In this document: positions 1 through 8,776 of the stretch, one piece after another
Numbering within the stretch: position 1 is the first letter of the stretch
Layout: each line of letters starts with the position of its first letter
Assembly: GCA_902511425.1 (NCBI GenBank)
Contig: CABXFE010000012.1
Coordinates: forward strand, 1 to 34,891
Reading direction: 5' to 3'
Length of the DNA: 34,891 nucleotides
DNA from: an uncultured SAR86 cluster bacterium
GTDB taxonomy: Bacteria > Pseudomonadota > Gammaproteobacteria > Magnimaribacterales > D2472
Made by a program: the position numbers and the translations under genes
Notes under the pieces: generated by a model
What the model saw: the letters and a program-made list of their open reading frames with translations, nothing else
What the model was told of the DNA's origin: nothing
Database searches by the model: none

Positions 1-671
1 CCGAATCCATCGCTGAGCTCTTTTTGTTTGCCAGCACTGCATCTGAAGAAAATCAGGTTGATACCACCATGGATCAATACATTGAACGAATGAATTCTGA
101 TGAAGAAAAAATTTATTATTCCATTGCCGATACATACGAAGCTGCTGCCAACTCTCCTCATATTGAGCACTTAAAAGCTAATGGAACAGAAGTCTTGCTC
201 TTAACTGACAGAATTGATGAGTGGCTTATGTCCACCTTAATGCAATTCAAAGGTAAGACATTAGTCAATGTTGCAAAGGAAGAATTAGAAGAGGGTGCAA
301 AGAAACCTAGAGTTACAAAAGAGAAGCAGGAGATTATCGATAAGATGAAAAAATCTTTAGCTGCAAGAGTTTCAGATGTTATCGCTAGCTCACGTCTTGT
401 TGATTCAGCTGCATGCTTGGTCCTTTCCAAAGACGAGCCTGGAGCTCAGCTTAAGCGAATATTAGAAGCTTCCGGTCAAACTTTTGAAGATTCAAAGCCT
501 GTTTTTGAAGTAAACTTAAAACATAAACTTATTAAAAAACTAGGCAATATGTCTGGCAAAGAATTCTCCAACTTTGCTGAATTTTTATTTGATTATGCAA
601 TTATTGCAGAAGGTGGTTCCCCTAAAGATCCTGCAAAATACCTTCGACAATTAGATAAATATTTAGGATAA
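1..671 (+). CDS. htpG: Chaperone HtpG (Hsp90), C-terminal part, cut by the window edge
   Basis: This is the last 223 codons of the bacterial Hsp90 chaperone, an ATP-driven cytosolic dimer that remodels client proteins. The reading frame is open from base 3, and the residues before the first possible start codon (TTG at 24) already match HtpG, so the gene begins outside the window. Visible family segments include LFLFAST, the stretch EKIYYSIADTYEAAANSPH and VLLLTDRIDEWLM of the middle/C-terminal region, followed by the C-terminal dimerisation domain ending in YLRQLDKYLG. The ATPase domain lies off the left edge. The stop codon directly abuts the gpsA ATG, so the two genes are probably co-transcribed. 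The identification is firm. Confidence 0.93.
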   Translation, partial: ESIAELFLFASTASEENQVDTTMDQYIERMNSDEEKIYYSIADTYEAAANSPHIEHLKANGTEVLLLTDRIDEWLMSTLMQFKGKTLVNVAKEELEEGAKKPRVTKEKQEIIDKMKKSLAARVSDVIASSRLVDSAACLVLSKDEPGAQLKRILEASGQTFEDSKPVFEVNLKHKLIKKLGNMSGKEFSNFAEFLFDYAIIAEGGSPKDPAKYLRQLDKYLG

Positions 672-1706
672 ATGACAGCTAAGAAATATGTTGCAGTTCT
701 CGGTGGTGGGAGCTTCGGCACGGTTTTAGCAAATATTGCAGCATCGAATGGCTACGAAGTTCGCTTATGGGTTCGTGATGCTGATCAGGCTTTGAGGATA
801 AATTCTGAGGGAGCTAACGCCACTTATCATCCTGAATTAAAACTATCAGATAACATTACTGCTGATGACAACCTAGCATCGGTAGTTAAGGGATCCCAAT
901 ATATTTTAGTCGCTACGCCAAGCATTATATTTGAAGAAGTGATATCGCGCTTAGAGCCATTGATTAGCTCCTCAGTGACCGTGATCTCTTGCACAAAGGG
1001 AATTAAGCCTGAACCCTTCAGAACTATGACAGATATTATCAAACAGCATCTGGGACATTTAATAGGCAACAAAATTGGAGCTCTCAGTGGCCCCAATCTT
1101 GCTAAAGAAATAGCAGAAGAAAAAGTTGCAGGAACTGTTATTGCCTCTGGAGATGAAAGTATAAATATTGAGATTAAATCAATGCTCTCTTCAAAAACAT
1201 TTAAGGTTTTCTCTAGCCATGATACTCAAGGTGTTGAATTAGCTGGAGCCCTAAAAAATATTTATGCTATCTGCTGTGGAATTGCTCATGCAAAATTAGT
1301 TGGAGAAAATGCATTGGGATTCATTGTTACCAGGAGTATGGCAGAGATGAGTAGATTTGCAGTAGCCAAGGGAGCAGATCCAATTACATTTTTAGGTTTA
1401 GCAGGCATGGGTGATTTAATGGCAACCTGCACATCAAAGTTATCAAGAAACTTTCAGCTAGGTGAGCTTATTGCAGAAGATTTTTCTTTGATAGACGCAA
1501 AAGAGAAAGTTGGGCAAGTTGCTGAAGGTGCCAGGACACTTGAAGTTGTTTATCATGAGGCCAATAAAATGAATGTAAGCATGCCGCTTGTAAATTCGTT
1601 ATACAAAATTTTATATTCTGACTCATCTTCCGATCAATTAATGAGGGATTTACTCGATCACCCCAATGAAGTTGATGTAGAATTTACCTATAAGAAGGAA
1701 AAATAA
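672..1706 (+). CDS. gpsA: Glycerol-3-phosphate dehydrogenase [NAD(P)+]
   Basis: GpsA reduces dihydroxyacetone phosphate to sn-glycerol-3-phosphate in the cytosol, supplying the backbone for phospholipids. The 344-residue length is typical. The Rossmann nucleotide-binding motif GGGSFGT is at residues 11-17, CTKGI at 107-111, SGPNLAKEI at 139-147, the probable catalytic lysine at 195 in GALKNIYA, and the substrate-binding SRNFQLGE at 258-265. The ATG follows the htpG stop with no spacer, so translation is probably coupled; AGGA just upstream could serve as a weak ribosome site. A small membrane protein gene follows two bases after the stop. Confidence 0.97.
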   Translation: MTAKKYVAVLGGGSFGTVLANIAASNGYEVRLWVRDADQALRINSEGANATYHPELKLSDNITADDNLASVVKGSQYILVATPSIIFEEVISRLEPLISSSVTVISCTKGIKPEPFRTMTDIIKQHLGHLIGNKIGALSGPNLAKEIAEEKVAGTVIASGDESINIEIKSMLSSKTFKVFSSHDTQGVELAGALKNIYAICCGIAHAKLVGENALGFIVTRSMAEMSRFAVAKGADPITFLGLAGMGDLMATCTSKLSRNFQLGELIAEDFSLIDAKEKVGQVAEGARTLEVVYHEANKMNVSMPLVNSLYKILYSDSSSDQLMRDLLDHPNEVDVEFTYKKEK

Positions 1707-1708
1707 TT

Positions 1709-2071
1709 ATGAATGAAATAAATAAAGATGAATTATTAGATTTAACAAAATGGCAGCGCTTTTTCTTCATGGTCATATATTCATTTGCAATCAATGGTGT
1801 GGTCGGCATTCTGATAATTATTGCTGCAGTTCAATTTTTCTTCTATTTATTTACTTCTAAAATCAATAATCAGCTTCAGACTGCTAACAATTGGCTTCAT
1901 GGTTTTTTTAGTGACTCTTTAAACTTCCTAAGTTTTAATACTGATGCTAAGCCTTGGCCTTTTAACGATAAGAGCGAGGAGCCAAAATCTGATCAGGAGG
2001 TTGACGTTGTTGAGGGCGAATCTGAAGAGGTTAATTCAGACGACGAGCAGCCAGAAGAAACTAAATCTTAA
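1709..2071 (+). CDS. DUF4389 family small membrane protein
   Basis: This 120-residue protein has one or two hydrophobic segments at about residues 18-50, then an amphipathic stretch and the sequence LNFLSFNTDAKPWPF at about 73-87. A FLTFNSDxxPFPF-like segment at this position is characteristic of the DUF4389 family. The last 30 or so residues are strongly acidic (many E, D and S) and look disordered. The function of the family is not known to me. AAGGA lies at a normal distance before the ATG. The gene is the last of the htpG-gpsA run, and its 3' end overlaps the convergent folE by 11 bases. Confidence 0.75.
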   Translation: MNEINKDELLDLTKWQRFFFMVIYSFAINGVVGILIIIAAVQFFFYLFTSKINNQLQTANNWLHGFFSDSLNFLSFNTDAKPWPFNDKSEEPKSDQEVDVVEGESEEVNSDDEQPEETKS

Positions 2072-2732
2072 GCAAAGATAAGAATTCTGCTCTGACTTCA
2101 GGATGTTCTTTAAAACTTCCACCTAATCTACTTGTAATTGTTGAGCTACCAGTATCTTCTACGCCTCTTGACTTCACGCAATAATGCTGTGCATTAACCA
2201 TTACCGCCACATTTTCTGTATCTAGGATAAAGGACAGCGCATGATATATTTGCTCAGTTAAGCGCTCTTGAATCTGAGGTCTCTTAGCAAAGTATTCAAC
2301 AATACGGTTAATTTTTGATAAACCTAATACATTTTTCTTAGGAACGTATGCAACCGTTGCCAGACCGTCAATGACAACAAAATGATGTTCGCAATTGGAT
2401 TGCACAGAAATATCTCTTTCAACGATCATTTCATTGTAATTCATCTTGTTTTCAACCACGGTTGCTTTTGGAAATGCATCATAATCTAGCCCCCAAAAGA
2501 TTTCATTGACATACATCTTAGCAACGCGTTTTGGCGTATCCATAAGACTGTCATCTTTTAAATCAAGCCCCAATGTTGAAACAATTTCATCAAAATTACT
2601 TTCAATCTTTTCAATTTTTTCTTTACGTGACAAGCCATTATCAATAACAGGAGTTTCAACTCCTGCTGAGACTAAATATTGATGTACCTTTTGCCCTAAA
2701 GCAGGGTCAGTCTTTGTTTTGTCATATGACAT
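2061..2732 (-). CDS. folE: GTP cyclohydrolase I
   Basis: FolE converts GTP to 7,8-dihydroneopterin triphosphate, the first step of tetrahydrofolate synthesis, as a cytosolic toroidal complex. The 223-residue protein shows DTPKRVAKMY at about 65-74, the zinc-site segment CEHHFVVIDG beginning at Cys114 (ligands expected at Cys114, His117 and Cys185), GLSKINRIVEYFAKRPQ at 137-153 and the HYCVKSRGVED segment near 183-193. The residues of the zinc-dependent FolE1 type are all present. A good Shine-Dalgarno sequence (AAGGAGA) precedes the ATG. The 3' end runs 11 bases into the facing DUF4389 gene. folD lies a short way upstream on the same strand. Confidence 0.97.
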   Translation of the reverse strand: MSYDKTKTDPALGQKVHQYLVSAGVETPVIDNGLSRKEKIEKIESNFDEIVSTLGLDLKDDSLMDTPKRVAKMYVNEIFWGLDYDAFPKATVVENKMNYNEMIVERDISVQSNCEHHFVVIDGLATVAYVPKKNVLGLSKINRIVEYFAKRPQIQERLTEQIYHALSFILDTENVAVMVNAQHYCVKSRGVEDTGSSTITSRLGGSFKEHPEVRAEFLSLLKI

Positions 2733-2773
2733 GTACCTTTTCTCCTTCCTTACGCGGATATATTAGTATCTTT

Positions 2774-2779
2774 ATTATA
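2774..2779 (-). promoter_or_regulatory. Candidate folE promoter -10 box
   Basis: A perfect TATAAT hexamer lies on the minus strand about 40 bases upstream of the folE start. No convincing -35 hexamer is seen at 16-18 bases, so this rests on the -10 match alone in an AT-rich background. Confidence 0.4.
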
Positions 2780-2845
2780 TCTTAAACCTTTGTGCTAGAT
2801 TTCAGCAATTATATGTACCATTTTTTTTGGGCACAAAAAATATGA

Positions 2846-4534
2846 TTAATTTTTCAAAAATTCTTGGTAAGGCAGAGTGGACTGTAAATCAAACTTTTCA
2901 TTGTTTAATTTATTTATAATTTGATGAGACTCAACCTCAAAATTATTTATACCGTCAATGACATCTTTACCAAAAATATACCTAGACTGAAGATCACCTT
3001 TAAGAATTCTATTTTTATTTTCTAGTAATTGCTCATCAATGGATTCTTTTTGTTTATGATATTTGCTTATTTGATCTTTTGAATATTTTGATTGCAGCAG
3101 ATGCATCGTTTTAGAGGGAGAAGCAATCAAAGCGGTTCCATTATTCCCACCAAAACCCTTTGCATTTAGAACAGCAAAATCGAAATCCTTGTCATCAAAT
3201 TTTAAATTCTCCAATAAAAAATTTACATTCTCGGTATAGACGTTGTCAGCAAGCTTTGGTGTAGAGGCTATGCCTGGAATCAAATTATTTCTCCAGCTCC
3301 CTAATGAGCTGATCATTTGATCGCCACCTGCAGCTGCTAAAGAGTGGCCCAGATAAGATTTAATAGCGGTTACTGGTAAAGATTTAATACCAAAGGCTTT
3401 TGATATGCTGGAGATAATATGAGATTCACTTTCTCTATTTTGCGGGGTGCTTGTTCCATGCGCATGAAAAAAAGTTTTATTCAAAGCATCTTCGCCAAAA
3501 TGTTTTTGAATTTCATTAAAAGCTTTTCCAACCGTTAGATAGTTTCCAGCACCAGGACCAGAAATTGATTTTTTGTGACCATCTGCATGAATGTGGCTAG
3601 AAAGCGCTGCTCCATGGATATTTAAGCCAAGCTCAAGAGCAAGAGTATCTGCCATTAGGACAACGAATTGAGCAGATTCCCCTAAGCTCATTCCAATATT
3701 TTCACCAAAGGGTCTACAAATTTTTCGATGATTTGGTTCATCAAAGTCTTCACCAAGTTTTTCTTGCAACCTCATGAGATTTTTATCTTCTGCTAAACCC
3801 TTGGTAGCAGAAAATGCCTCATATATTTCAGGCACAATTCCGGACTCAGCTGCACCCACAATGCTAATCAAGGACTCTCCTGATTGAATCATAGAAATTC
3901 CTAGCTTCAGATTGTACTGAAAAGTTGCACATGCACCTGTGTAGTTGCCAGTAGAGCCCATGCTCCCTAATACATATGCATGACCAAAGTCTGCACTGCC
4001 TTCTCCAAGTGACATGGCCATATGCTTGCTTGTGATTCTTGAGTCTGCCAAGGGTGCTTGAAACATTCCCCCCATGCCATATTTATCTGCTTGTGCAACG
4101 GCGCAACCTGAGACGCATGAAATTTTTTGTCTTGGCACCTTTAAAAGAATTTCTTCCCATGGCAAACCAAGGCTCATAACTGCGTCGGATAAACCAAAAA
4201 TAGTCATTGCAAGGCTGCGGGGATGTTGTCTTGAATTGTAGGTTTTCGCAGGATTAAATCCAGAGGGTAGTTGCCCTCCAGCTAAGGTAGGTAATTTTGG
4301 AGATCTGAAGTTATGCTGATCAAAAAAATCATCATCAATAGTTCTTAGCAGAGTTTTATCTAAGATTGTTTCTTTATTGCTGGTTCCCATGAGGTGACCA
4401 AGACTTTTGAGTACCTCAGTTTGTTTGTCTGTATCAATGCTCTCGAATAACATTCTTTGGTGCGAGAAATCAAAAACTGATCTTCCGGCTGCATTAATTC
4501 CACCGTAGCCAACAATTAATGGAAGGCTGGACAT
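2846..4534 (-). CDS. fabY: Beta-ketoacyl-ACP synthase, FabY-like
   Basis: This 562-residue thiolase-fold condensing enzyme is expected to work in fatty-acid biosynthesis in the cytosol. The active-site cysteine is Cys202 in GACATFQYN, and the two histidines are His359 in FFHAHGTSTP and His397 in KSYLGHSLAAAGG, giving the Cys-His-His triad of the KAS I/II class. The opening SLPLIVGYGGINAAGRS and the long N-terminal extension before the core resemble the FabY proteins of Pseudomonas, which can start fatty-acid synthesis in place of FabH. FabY there is about 630 residues, so this copy is somewhat shorter. The ATG is one base after the folD stop without a Shine-Dalgarno sequence, implying coupled translation. 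The KAS class is firm; the FabY subfamily is probable, from memory of the family. Confidence 0.8.
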   Translation of the reverse strand: MSSLPLIVGYGGINAAGRSVFDFSHQRMLFESIDTDKQTEVLKSLGHLMGTSNKETILDKTLLRTIDDDFFDQHNFRSPKLPTLAGGQLPSGFNPAKTYNSRQHPRSLAMTIFGLSDAVMSLGLPWEEILLKVPRQKISCVSGCAVAQADKYGMGGMFQAPLADSRITSKHMAMSLGEGSADFGHAYVLGSMGSTGNYTGACATFQYNLKLGISMIQSGESLISIVGAAESGIVPEIYEAFSATKGLAEDKNLMRLQEKLGEDFDEPNHRKICRPFGENIGMSLGESAQFVVLMADTLALELGLNIHGAALSSHIHADGHKKSISGPGAGNYLTVGKAFNEIQKHFGEDALNKTFFHAHGTSTPQNRESESHIISSISKAFGIKSLPVTAIKSYLGHSLAAAGGDQMISSLGSWRNNLIPGIASTPKLADNVYTENVNFLLENLKFDDKDFDFAVLNAKGFGGNNGTALIASPSKTMHLLQSKYSKDQISKYHKQKESIDEQLLENKNRILKGDLQSRYIFGKDVIDGINNFEVESHQIINKLNNEKFDLQSTLPYQEFLKN

Positions 4535-4535
4535 G

Positions 4536-5375
4536 TTAAATTAGTTTTTGAGCAGCCAACAACGTATTAAGAATTAAAGTATTAATCGTCATAGGGCCAA
4601 CTCCCCCAGGAACAGGAGTGTAGGCAGAAGCAATAGAGTCAATGTCTTGAAGATCAATGTCCCCGCATTTTTCTGCAGGATGATAGCCAGCATCGATCAC
4701 AACAGCTCCATTTTTAATCCACTCTTTCTGAATAAGGCGAGGCACTCCAACCGCTCCAACTAATATATCAGCATTTTTAATATGCTCTTGAAGATTGGTT
4801 GTCTTAGAGTGGCAGATTGTAACGGTCACATTTTTATTCAATAACATCATAGCCATTGGTTTTCCGAGAATAGGACTTCTACCAACAACAACCGCATTTT
4901 TACCAGAAATTTCAATTTTATAATGCTCAAGGATTCGCATTATTCCAGCTGGAGTGCAAGAACCAAATGCTTCTTCTCCCATGGTCATTTGGCCAAATCC
5001 TGTGCAAGTCACTCCATCAACATCTTTTGTCACATCAATGGCATCAAAACATTTGCGCTCATTGATTTGAGATGGCACAGGGTGTTGCAACAAGATGCCA
5101 TGAACATTGATATCGTCGTTCAGTTTTTCTATAGCTTCTAACAACTCTTCGGTAGTAGTCTCTTTACTTAACTCAACTGCTATTGAATCCATGCCAAGCC
5201 TGGCACAAGCATTTTGTTTCATTTTTACATAGGTGGCTGAGGCAGGATCCACCCCCACTAAAATTGTTGCTAATGTTGGAGTAATGCCATTTTCCTTTAA
5301 TGTGGAAACATGAGATTTAATATCCTCTTCAGCTAATTGAGCAAGAGCTTTTCCGTCTAAAATTTTTGATGACAT
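4536..5375 (-). CDS. folD: Bifunctional methylenetetrahydrofolate dehydrogenase / methenyltetrahydrofolate cyclohydrolase
   Basis: FolD interconverts 5,10-methylene-, 5,10-methenyl- and 10-formyl-tetrahydrofolate in the cytosol, feeding purine and formyl-Met-tRNA synthesis. The 279 residues are close to the usual length. Visible motifs are the YVxxK catalytic segment with Tyr49 and Lys53, KDVDG at 117-121, the nucleotide-binding GRSPILGKP at 165-173 and the C-terminal [10 protein letters not shown] at 254-263. It is the first gene of a folD-fabY pair and is divergent from the tRNA-Pro/tRNA-Arg genes. folD beside this tRNA cluster is also found in Pseudomonas. Confidence 0.97.
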   Translation of the reverse strand: MSSKILDGKALAQLAEEDIKSHVSTLKENGITPTLATILVGVDPASATYVKMKQNACARLGMDSIAVELSKETTTEELLEAIEKLNDDINVHGILLQHPVPSQINERKCFDAIDVTKDVDGVTCTGFGQMTMGEEAFGSCTPAGIMRILEHYKIEISGKNAVVVGRSPILGKPMAMMLLNKNVTVTICHSKTTNLQEHIKNADILVGAVGVPRLIQKEWIKNGAVVIDAGYHPAEKCGDIDLQDIDSIASAYTPVPGGVGPMTINTLILNTLLAAQKLI

Positions 5376-5415
5376 GAAAGCATTTTCCCATCATTAAATT
5401 TTTATGCAATGGAGA

Positions 5416-5444
5416 TTGATTATTTAACCTTAAAACTTTAAGAT
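5416..5444 (+). promoter_or_regulatory. Candidate promoter of the tRNA-Pro/tRNA-Arg unit
   Basis: TTGATT at 5416-5421 and TAAGAT at 5439-5444 are separated by 17 bases; each matches the sigma-70 consensus at four of six positions. A start about 7 bases downstream would fall just before the tRNA-Pro 5' end at 5454. Confidence 0.45.
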
Positions 5445-5453
5445 CACTCGTCT

Positions 5454-5530
5454 CGGGGTATAGCGCAGTCTGGTAGCGCACTCGCTTTGGGAGCGAGTGG
5501 TCGTAAGTTCGAATCTTACTACCCCGACCA
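5454..5530 (+). tRNA. tRNA-Pro (anticodon UGG)
   Basis: A full cloverleaf can be drawn. The acceptor arm CGGGGTA pairs with TACCCCG. The anticodon stem CTCGC/GCGAG encloses a seven-base loop with TGG at 5488-5490. The T arm holds GTTCGAATC, and the 3' CCA is encoded at 5528-5530. It is separated by two bases from the following tRNA-Arg, so the two share a transcript. Confidence 0.97.
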
Positions 5531-5532
5531 GT

Positions 5533-5609
5533 GCGCCTGTAGCTCAGCTGGATAGAGCAACGGTTTTCTAAACCGTGGGTCAGGAGTTCGAATCTCTTCA
5601 GGCGCGCCA
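5533..5609 (+). tRNA. tRNA-Arg (anticodon UCU)
   Basis: The acceptor arm GCGCCTG pairs with CAGGCGC. The anticodon stem ACGGT/ACCGT encloses a seven-base loop carrying TCT at 5567-5569, which reads AGA/AGG. The T loop GTTCGAATC is present and CCA is encoded at 5607-5609. AGA is visibly a common arginine codon in the neighbouring genes, in keeping with a single-copy UCU tRNA here. Confidence 0.97.
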
Positions 5610-5724
5610 TTTCTTATTCCATGACAGCCAAACACAAACCTCTCCCTAGAACTAAATGTATCGACCGAACATATAGTAAAATATGAATAAACTTATGATG
5701 AATGTGTAAATTCTATTTTTTATT

Positions 5725-5753
5725 TTCTTTTTCATTAAGAGAAGAGAATTTTT
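5725..5753 (+). terminator. Weak AT-rich hairpin with T run after the tRNA pair
   Basis: TTCTTTTT can pair, with two G-T wobbles, to GAGAAGAGAA eleven bases later, and five Ts follow at 5749-5753. The stem has almost no G-C pairs, so this is at best a weak stop for the tRNA transcript. Nothing else recognisable lies in the 174-base gap 5610-5783. Confidence 0.2.
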
Positions 5754-5783
5754 AAGAATATATACCTAATCAAGTGAATTAAT

Positions 5784-6710
5784 ATGAAATTTTTTAAGAT
5801 AGCGGCTTTTTATTCTTTTGCAGATCTATCAAATATAGAAGAGCTTCAAGAAATGTTTGTTAGCTTTTTAATAAATGAGGATATCAAGGGAACCGTTCTT
5901 ATAGCTCATGAAGGAATCAATGGAACAGTTGCAGGCAGAGAGCCAAGTATTGATAGATTCAAAGACTTTCTGAAATCTAAGAATCTTTTTGAGCAGCATA
6001 ACTATAAAATTTCTTACAGTGAAGAAGATCCATTTCCCCGTCTTAAGGTTAAATTAAAAAATGAAATTGTTAGCATAGGGAATGAGCTTGCAGATCCTGT
6101 CAAAGTTGTTGGTGAATATGTGCAGCCTGAAGACTGGAATGATTTAATTTCACAGGATGATGTTTTAGTTTTGGATACAAGAAATACTTATGAATTTTCT
6201 ATTGGAACTTTCAAGGAATCTATTCAACCTGAGACCACGAATTTTAGAGAATTTCCTGATTGGCTCGAATCTTCTGATTTGGATAAAGATAAAAAAGTAG
6301 CAATGTTTTGCACAGGTGGCATTCGCTGTGAAAAAGCATCTTCTTTAATGAGAGCCAATGGGTTTAAAAATATCTATCATCTTCAAGGTGGTATTTTAAA
6401 TTACCTAGAGAAGGTAGATGAAAAAGATTCAATGTGGAGTGGTGAATGTTTTGTTTTCGATGATCGAGTTGCGCTGAACCATAATTTAGAAGTTGGATCT
6501 TACGATATGTGTCATGGTTGTAGGATGCCTATAACAGATGGAGATAAATTAACGAGAGAGTATGAAAAGGGAGTGAGTTGCCCAAATTGCTGTAAAGAAA
6601 AAACTCCTGCTCAAAAGAAACGTTACGCTGATCGACAAAAGCAAGTTGATTTAGCGAAATTAAGAAATGAAAAACATATAGGAGTGACCTTAGAATCAAG
6701 CAAAAAATGA
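5784..6710 (+). CDS. trhO: tRNA uridine(34) hydroxylase, rhodanese family
   Basis: TrhO (YceA) makes 5-hydroxyuridine at the wobble position of some tRNAs in an oxygen-dependent reaction. The 308-residue protein has an N-terminal ferredoxin-like part with AHEGINGTVAG at 41-51, a rhodanese domain at about 125-210 with DTRN at 131-134 and the active-site loop CTGGIRC starting at Cys176, and a C-terminal cysteine-rich part (MCHGCRMP near 242-249, CPNCC near 266-270). That order is typical of the family. No clear Shine-Dalgarno sequence precedes the ATG. The stop overlaps the next gene in ATGA, so the two form an operon. Confidence 0.93.
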   Translation: MKFFKIAAFYSFADLSNIEELQEMFVSFLINEDIKGTVLIAHEGINGTVAGREPSIDRFKDFLKSKNLFEQHNYKISYSEEDPFPRLKVKLKNEIVSIGNELADPVKVVGEYVQPEDWNDLISQDDVLVLDTRNTYEFSIGTFKESIQPETTNFREFPDWLESSDLDKDKKVAMFCTGGIRCEKASSLMRANGFKNIYHLQGGILNYLEKVDEKDSMWSGECFVFDDRVALNHNLEVGSYDMCHGCRMPITDGDKLTREYEKGVSCPNCCKEKTPAQKKRYADRQKQVDLAKLRNEKHIGVTLESSKK

Positions 6711-7345
6711 ATTTGCCAATACTTTATAGTTTTAGAAGATGTCCATATGCCATGCGAGCACGCATGGCATTAATTTTGGCCTCAAAACAATGTGAGCTAA
6801 GAGAGATTCTACTTAAAAATAAACCTGATCATATGCTAGAAATTTCTCCCAAAGGCACTGTCCCTGTTTTACAACTTCCTGATAAAGTTTTAGATGAAAG
6901 TTTAGATATTATTTCTTGGGCCATGGTCTCTAATCTTGATAATGTGCACATTTTTTCTAAAACTGAGAAAACCTTATATATGGAGCTGGTTCATTTATTT
7001 GATACCAAATTTAAACATCATCTTGATAGGTATAAATATTCATCTCGATATGGCGCAGATCCTAGCGAGCATCAAGAGGAATGTAAAATTATTCTTGAAA
7101 ACTTGGATGCAAAAATTAATCCAGACCCATGGGTTTTTGGACTTCAAGTCAGCCTTTTAGATATTTCAATCCTTCCATTTATTCGTCAGTGTAAGATCGC
7201 TAATCCTGAATGGTTTAATGCTCAGCAATTTAACAAAGTAATTGGATTGTTAGATTATTTTGAGCAGGACAATTTGTTTATACTAGCTATGCAAAAATAC
7301 GAATTATGGGATCCGAGAAAGCAAAACGGGAATATTTTTCCCTAG
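6707..7345 (+). CDS. Glutathione S-transferase-like protein
   Basis: This 212-residue protein begins with a glutaredoxin-like thioredoxin fold: FRRCPYAMRARMAL with a cysteine at residue 12, the cis-proline segment KGTVPVL at 49-55 and DESLDI at 63-68, which in GSTs contacts the gamma-glutamyl group of glutathione. A helical C-terminal domain follows. It probably uses glutathione in the cytosol, but the substrate cannot be read from the sequence. It overlaps trhO by four bases (ATGA), so the pair is co-translated. A single-cysteine CPYA active site resembles the GrxB/omega-like GST groups. Confidence 0.82.
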   Translation: MNLPILYSFRRCPYAMRARMALILASKQCELREILLKNKPDHMLEISPKGTVPVLQLPDKVLDESLDIISWAMVSNLDNVHIFSKTEKTLYMELVHLFDTKFKHHLDRYKYSSRYGADPSEHQEECKIILENLDAKINPDPWVFGLQVSLLDISILPFIRQCKIANPEWFNAQQFNKVIGLLDYFEQDNLFILAMQKYELWDPRKQNGNIFP

Positions 7346-7348
7346 ATT

Positions 7349-8752
7349 TTAGAGCCCAATCGTATCGTAGCTTATAGCAATTCTATCTAATGCTACTTTG
7401 TATGCAGCGGTTCGCAGGTTGGGGATTTTATTTTCAATCATGCTTTGTCTGACTTTTTGATAAGCCTCTCTCATCATGTCATCAAGCCCAGATCTCACCA
7501 AGTCTATTTCATTTGCGCCTTCAATAAACTGTTCTTTAAACTTTTCTGGCATGTCTTTACCGGTCATAGTTTCAATTGCTGCAATGAGAGTTTCAAACTG
7601 AAAAGCATTTCTTCTTTTTTCAAGCCTGCCAAAGCGAATGTGCCTAATATTGCGTATCCACTCAAAATAGCTTACTGCAACACCTCCAGCATTTGCCATG
7701 ATATCTGGGATTATGGTTACGTTACGCTTGTTTAAAATTTCATCTGCTTCGAAAGTGATGGGGCCATTTGCCGCCTCAACAATTAACTTTGCTTTTATTT
7801 CTTTGGCATTGAATTCATCAATTACATTTTCTTTGGCAGCAGGAATAAGAATGTCACATTCCATACATAAAAGCTCTGAGGTATTGGGTTCAAACTTCCC
7901 CTCAGGACAACCCTCAAAGCTGCCATGTTCAAGGTAATGCTGCTTTATTTTTTCTATATCTAAGCCATCAGGATTAAGAATTGCTCCGTTATATTCCATG
8001 ACACAAACTATCCTACATTCATCCTCTTGTTGTAAAAATTTAGCAGCATGATAACCAACATTTCCAAGGCCCTGAATTGAGATTTTCTTGTTTTTCAAGC
8101 CATCTCTAAAACCTGCTTTTAAATAGTCATCATCATGTCGGAAAAATTCTCTAATGATGTATTGAACTCCTCTTCCGGTTGCTTCAGCTCTACCAACAAG
8201 CCCTCCTTTTTCTGTTGGTTTACCAGTAACACACGCCAATGCATTAATATCCGTTGGATAGATGCGTCGATACTCATCTGCTATCCATGCCATTTCGTTT
8301 GCACTTGTTCCTACATCTGGCGCTGGAACATTTTGTGCGGGATGAATTAAATCACGCTTAATTAGTTCTTGGGCAAATCTCCGTGTAATTTTTTCGATCT
8401 CAGCTTTTGTCCAATCCTTAGGATTAATTCTTAAGGCACCCTTGGAGCCTCCATATGGAACTTCTATGATTGCACACTTGTAGGTCATTAGAGCCGCAAG
8501 AGCTTCCACTTCTTCCTGAGATGCATTGATGTCATATCTGATACCACCTTTGGCTGGTTCAAAATGTTCTGAGTGGACTGAGCGCCATCCGGTAAATGTA
8601 TGTATTTTATCTCTTAGCTTTACGCCAAAATTTATTGTGTAAGTTGAGTTTGAGACCCTAATTCTTAAAGCTAAATCTGGTGAAATATCTGTATAGCTTA
8701 AAGCTTGATCAAATAGTTTATTGGTACTACCTAAAAAATTTTGATTAGCCAA
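7349..8752 (-). CDS. Glutamate dehydrogenase (Glu/Leu/Phe/Val dehydrogenase family)
   Basis: This 467-residue enzyme catalyses reversible oxidative deamination of glutamate to 2-oxoglutarate and ammonia. Substrate-site segments are PAKGGIR at 66-72, Lys92 in YKCA, the family signature VPYGGSKGALRINP at 98-111 with catalytic Lys104, and PAPDVGT at 143-149; the Rossmann motif GLGNVG is at 228-233. The start is TTG: a strong AAGGGGGT ribosome site lies at the right distance, an in-frame stop is two codons upstream, and no ATG precedes the conserved core. The adjacent ATT codon is a less likely start. Cofactor choice (NAD or NADP) is not certain. The gene is convergent with the GST-like gene, with a three-base gap. 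Confidence 0.9.
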   Translation of the reverse strand: MANQNFLGSTNKLFDQALSYTDISPDLALRIRVSNSTYTINFGVKLRDKIHTFTGWRSVHSEHFEPAKGGIRYDINASQEEVEALAALMTYKCAIIEVPYGGSKGALRINPKDWTKAEIEKITRRFAQELIKRDLIHPAQNVPAPDVGTSANEMAWIADEYRRIYPTDINALACVTGKPTEKGGLVGRAEATGRGVQYIIREFFRHDDDYLKAGFRDGLKNKKISIQGLGNVGYHAAKFLQQEDECRIVCVMEYNGAILNPDGLDIEKIKQHYLEHGSFEGCPEGKFEPNTSELLCMECDILIPAAKENVIDEFNAKEIKAKLIVEAANGPITFEADEILNKRNVTIIPDIMANAGGVAVSYFEWIRNIRHIRFGRLEKRRNAFQFETLIAAIETMTGKDMPEKFKEQFIEGANEIDLVRSGLDDMMREAYQKVRQSMIENKIPNLRTAAYKVALDRIAISYDTIGL

Positions 8753-8776
8753 AATTTACCCCCTTAAAAAAATATT

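Noticed and set aside
24-26. TTG as the start of the first gene
   Set aside because: The frame is open to the edge and upstream residues match HtpG, so the gene is simply truncated by the window.
5329-5610. 93-residue minus-strand open frame covering the two tRNAs
   Set aside because: It is the antisense of tRNA-Pro and tRNA-Arg; proteins with RIRTYDHSLP-like sequence are a known false prediction over tRNA genes.
5610-5783. Possible integration site or small gene after tRNA-Arg
   Set aside because: No repeat of the tRNA 3' end, no integrase nearby, and only a 21-codon frame without a ribosome site.
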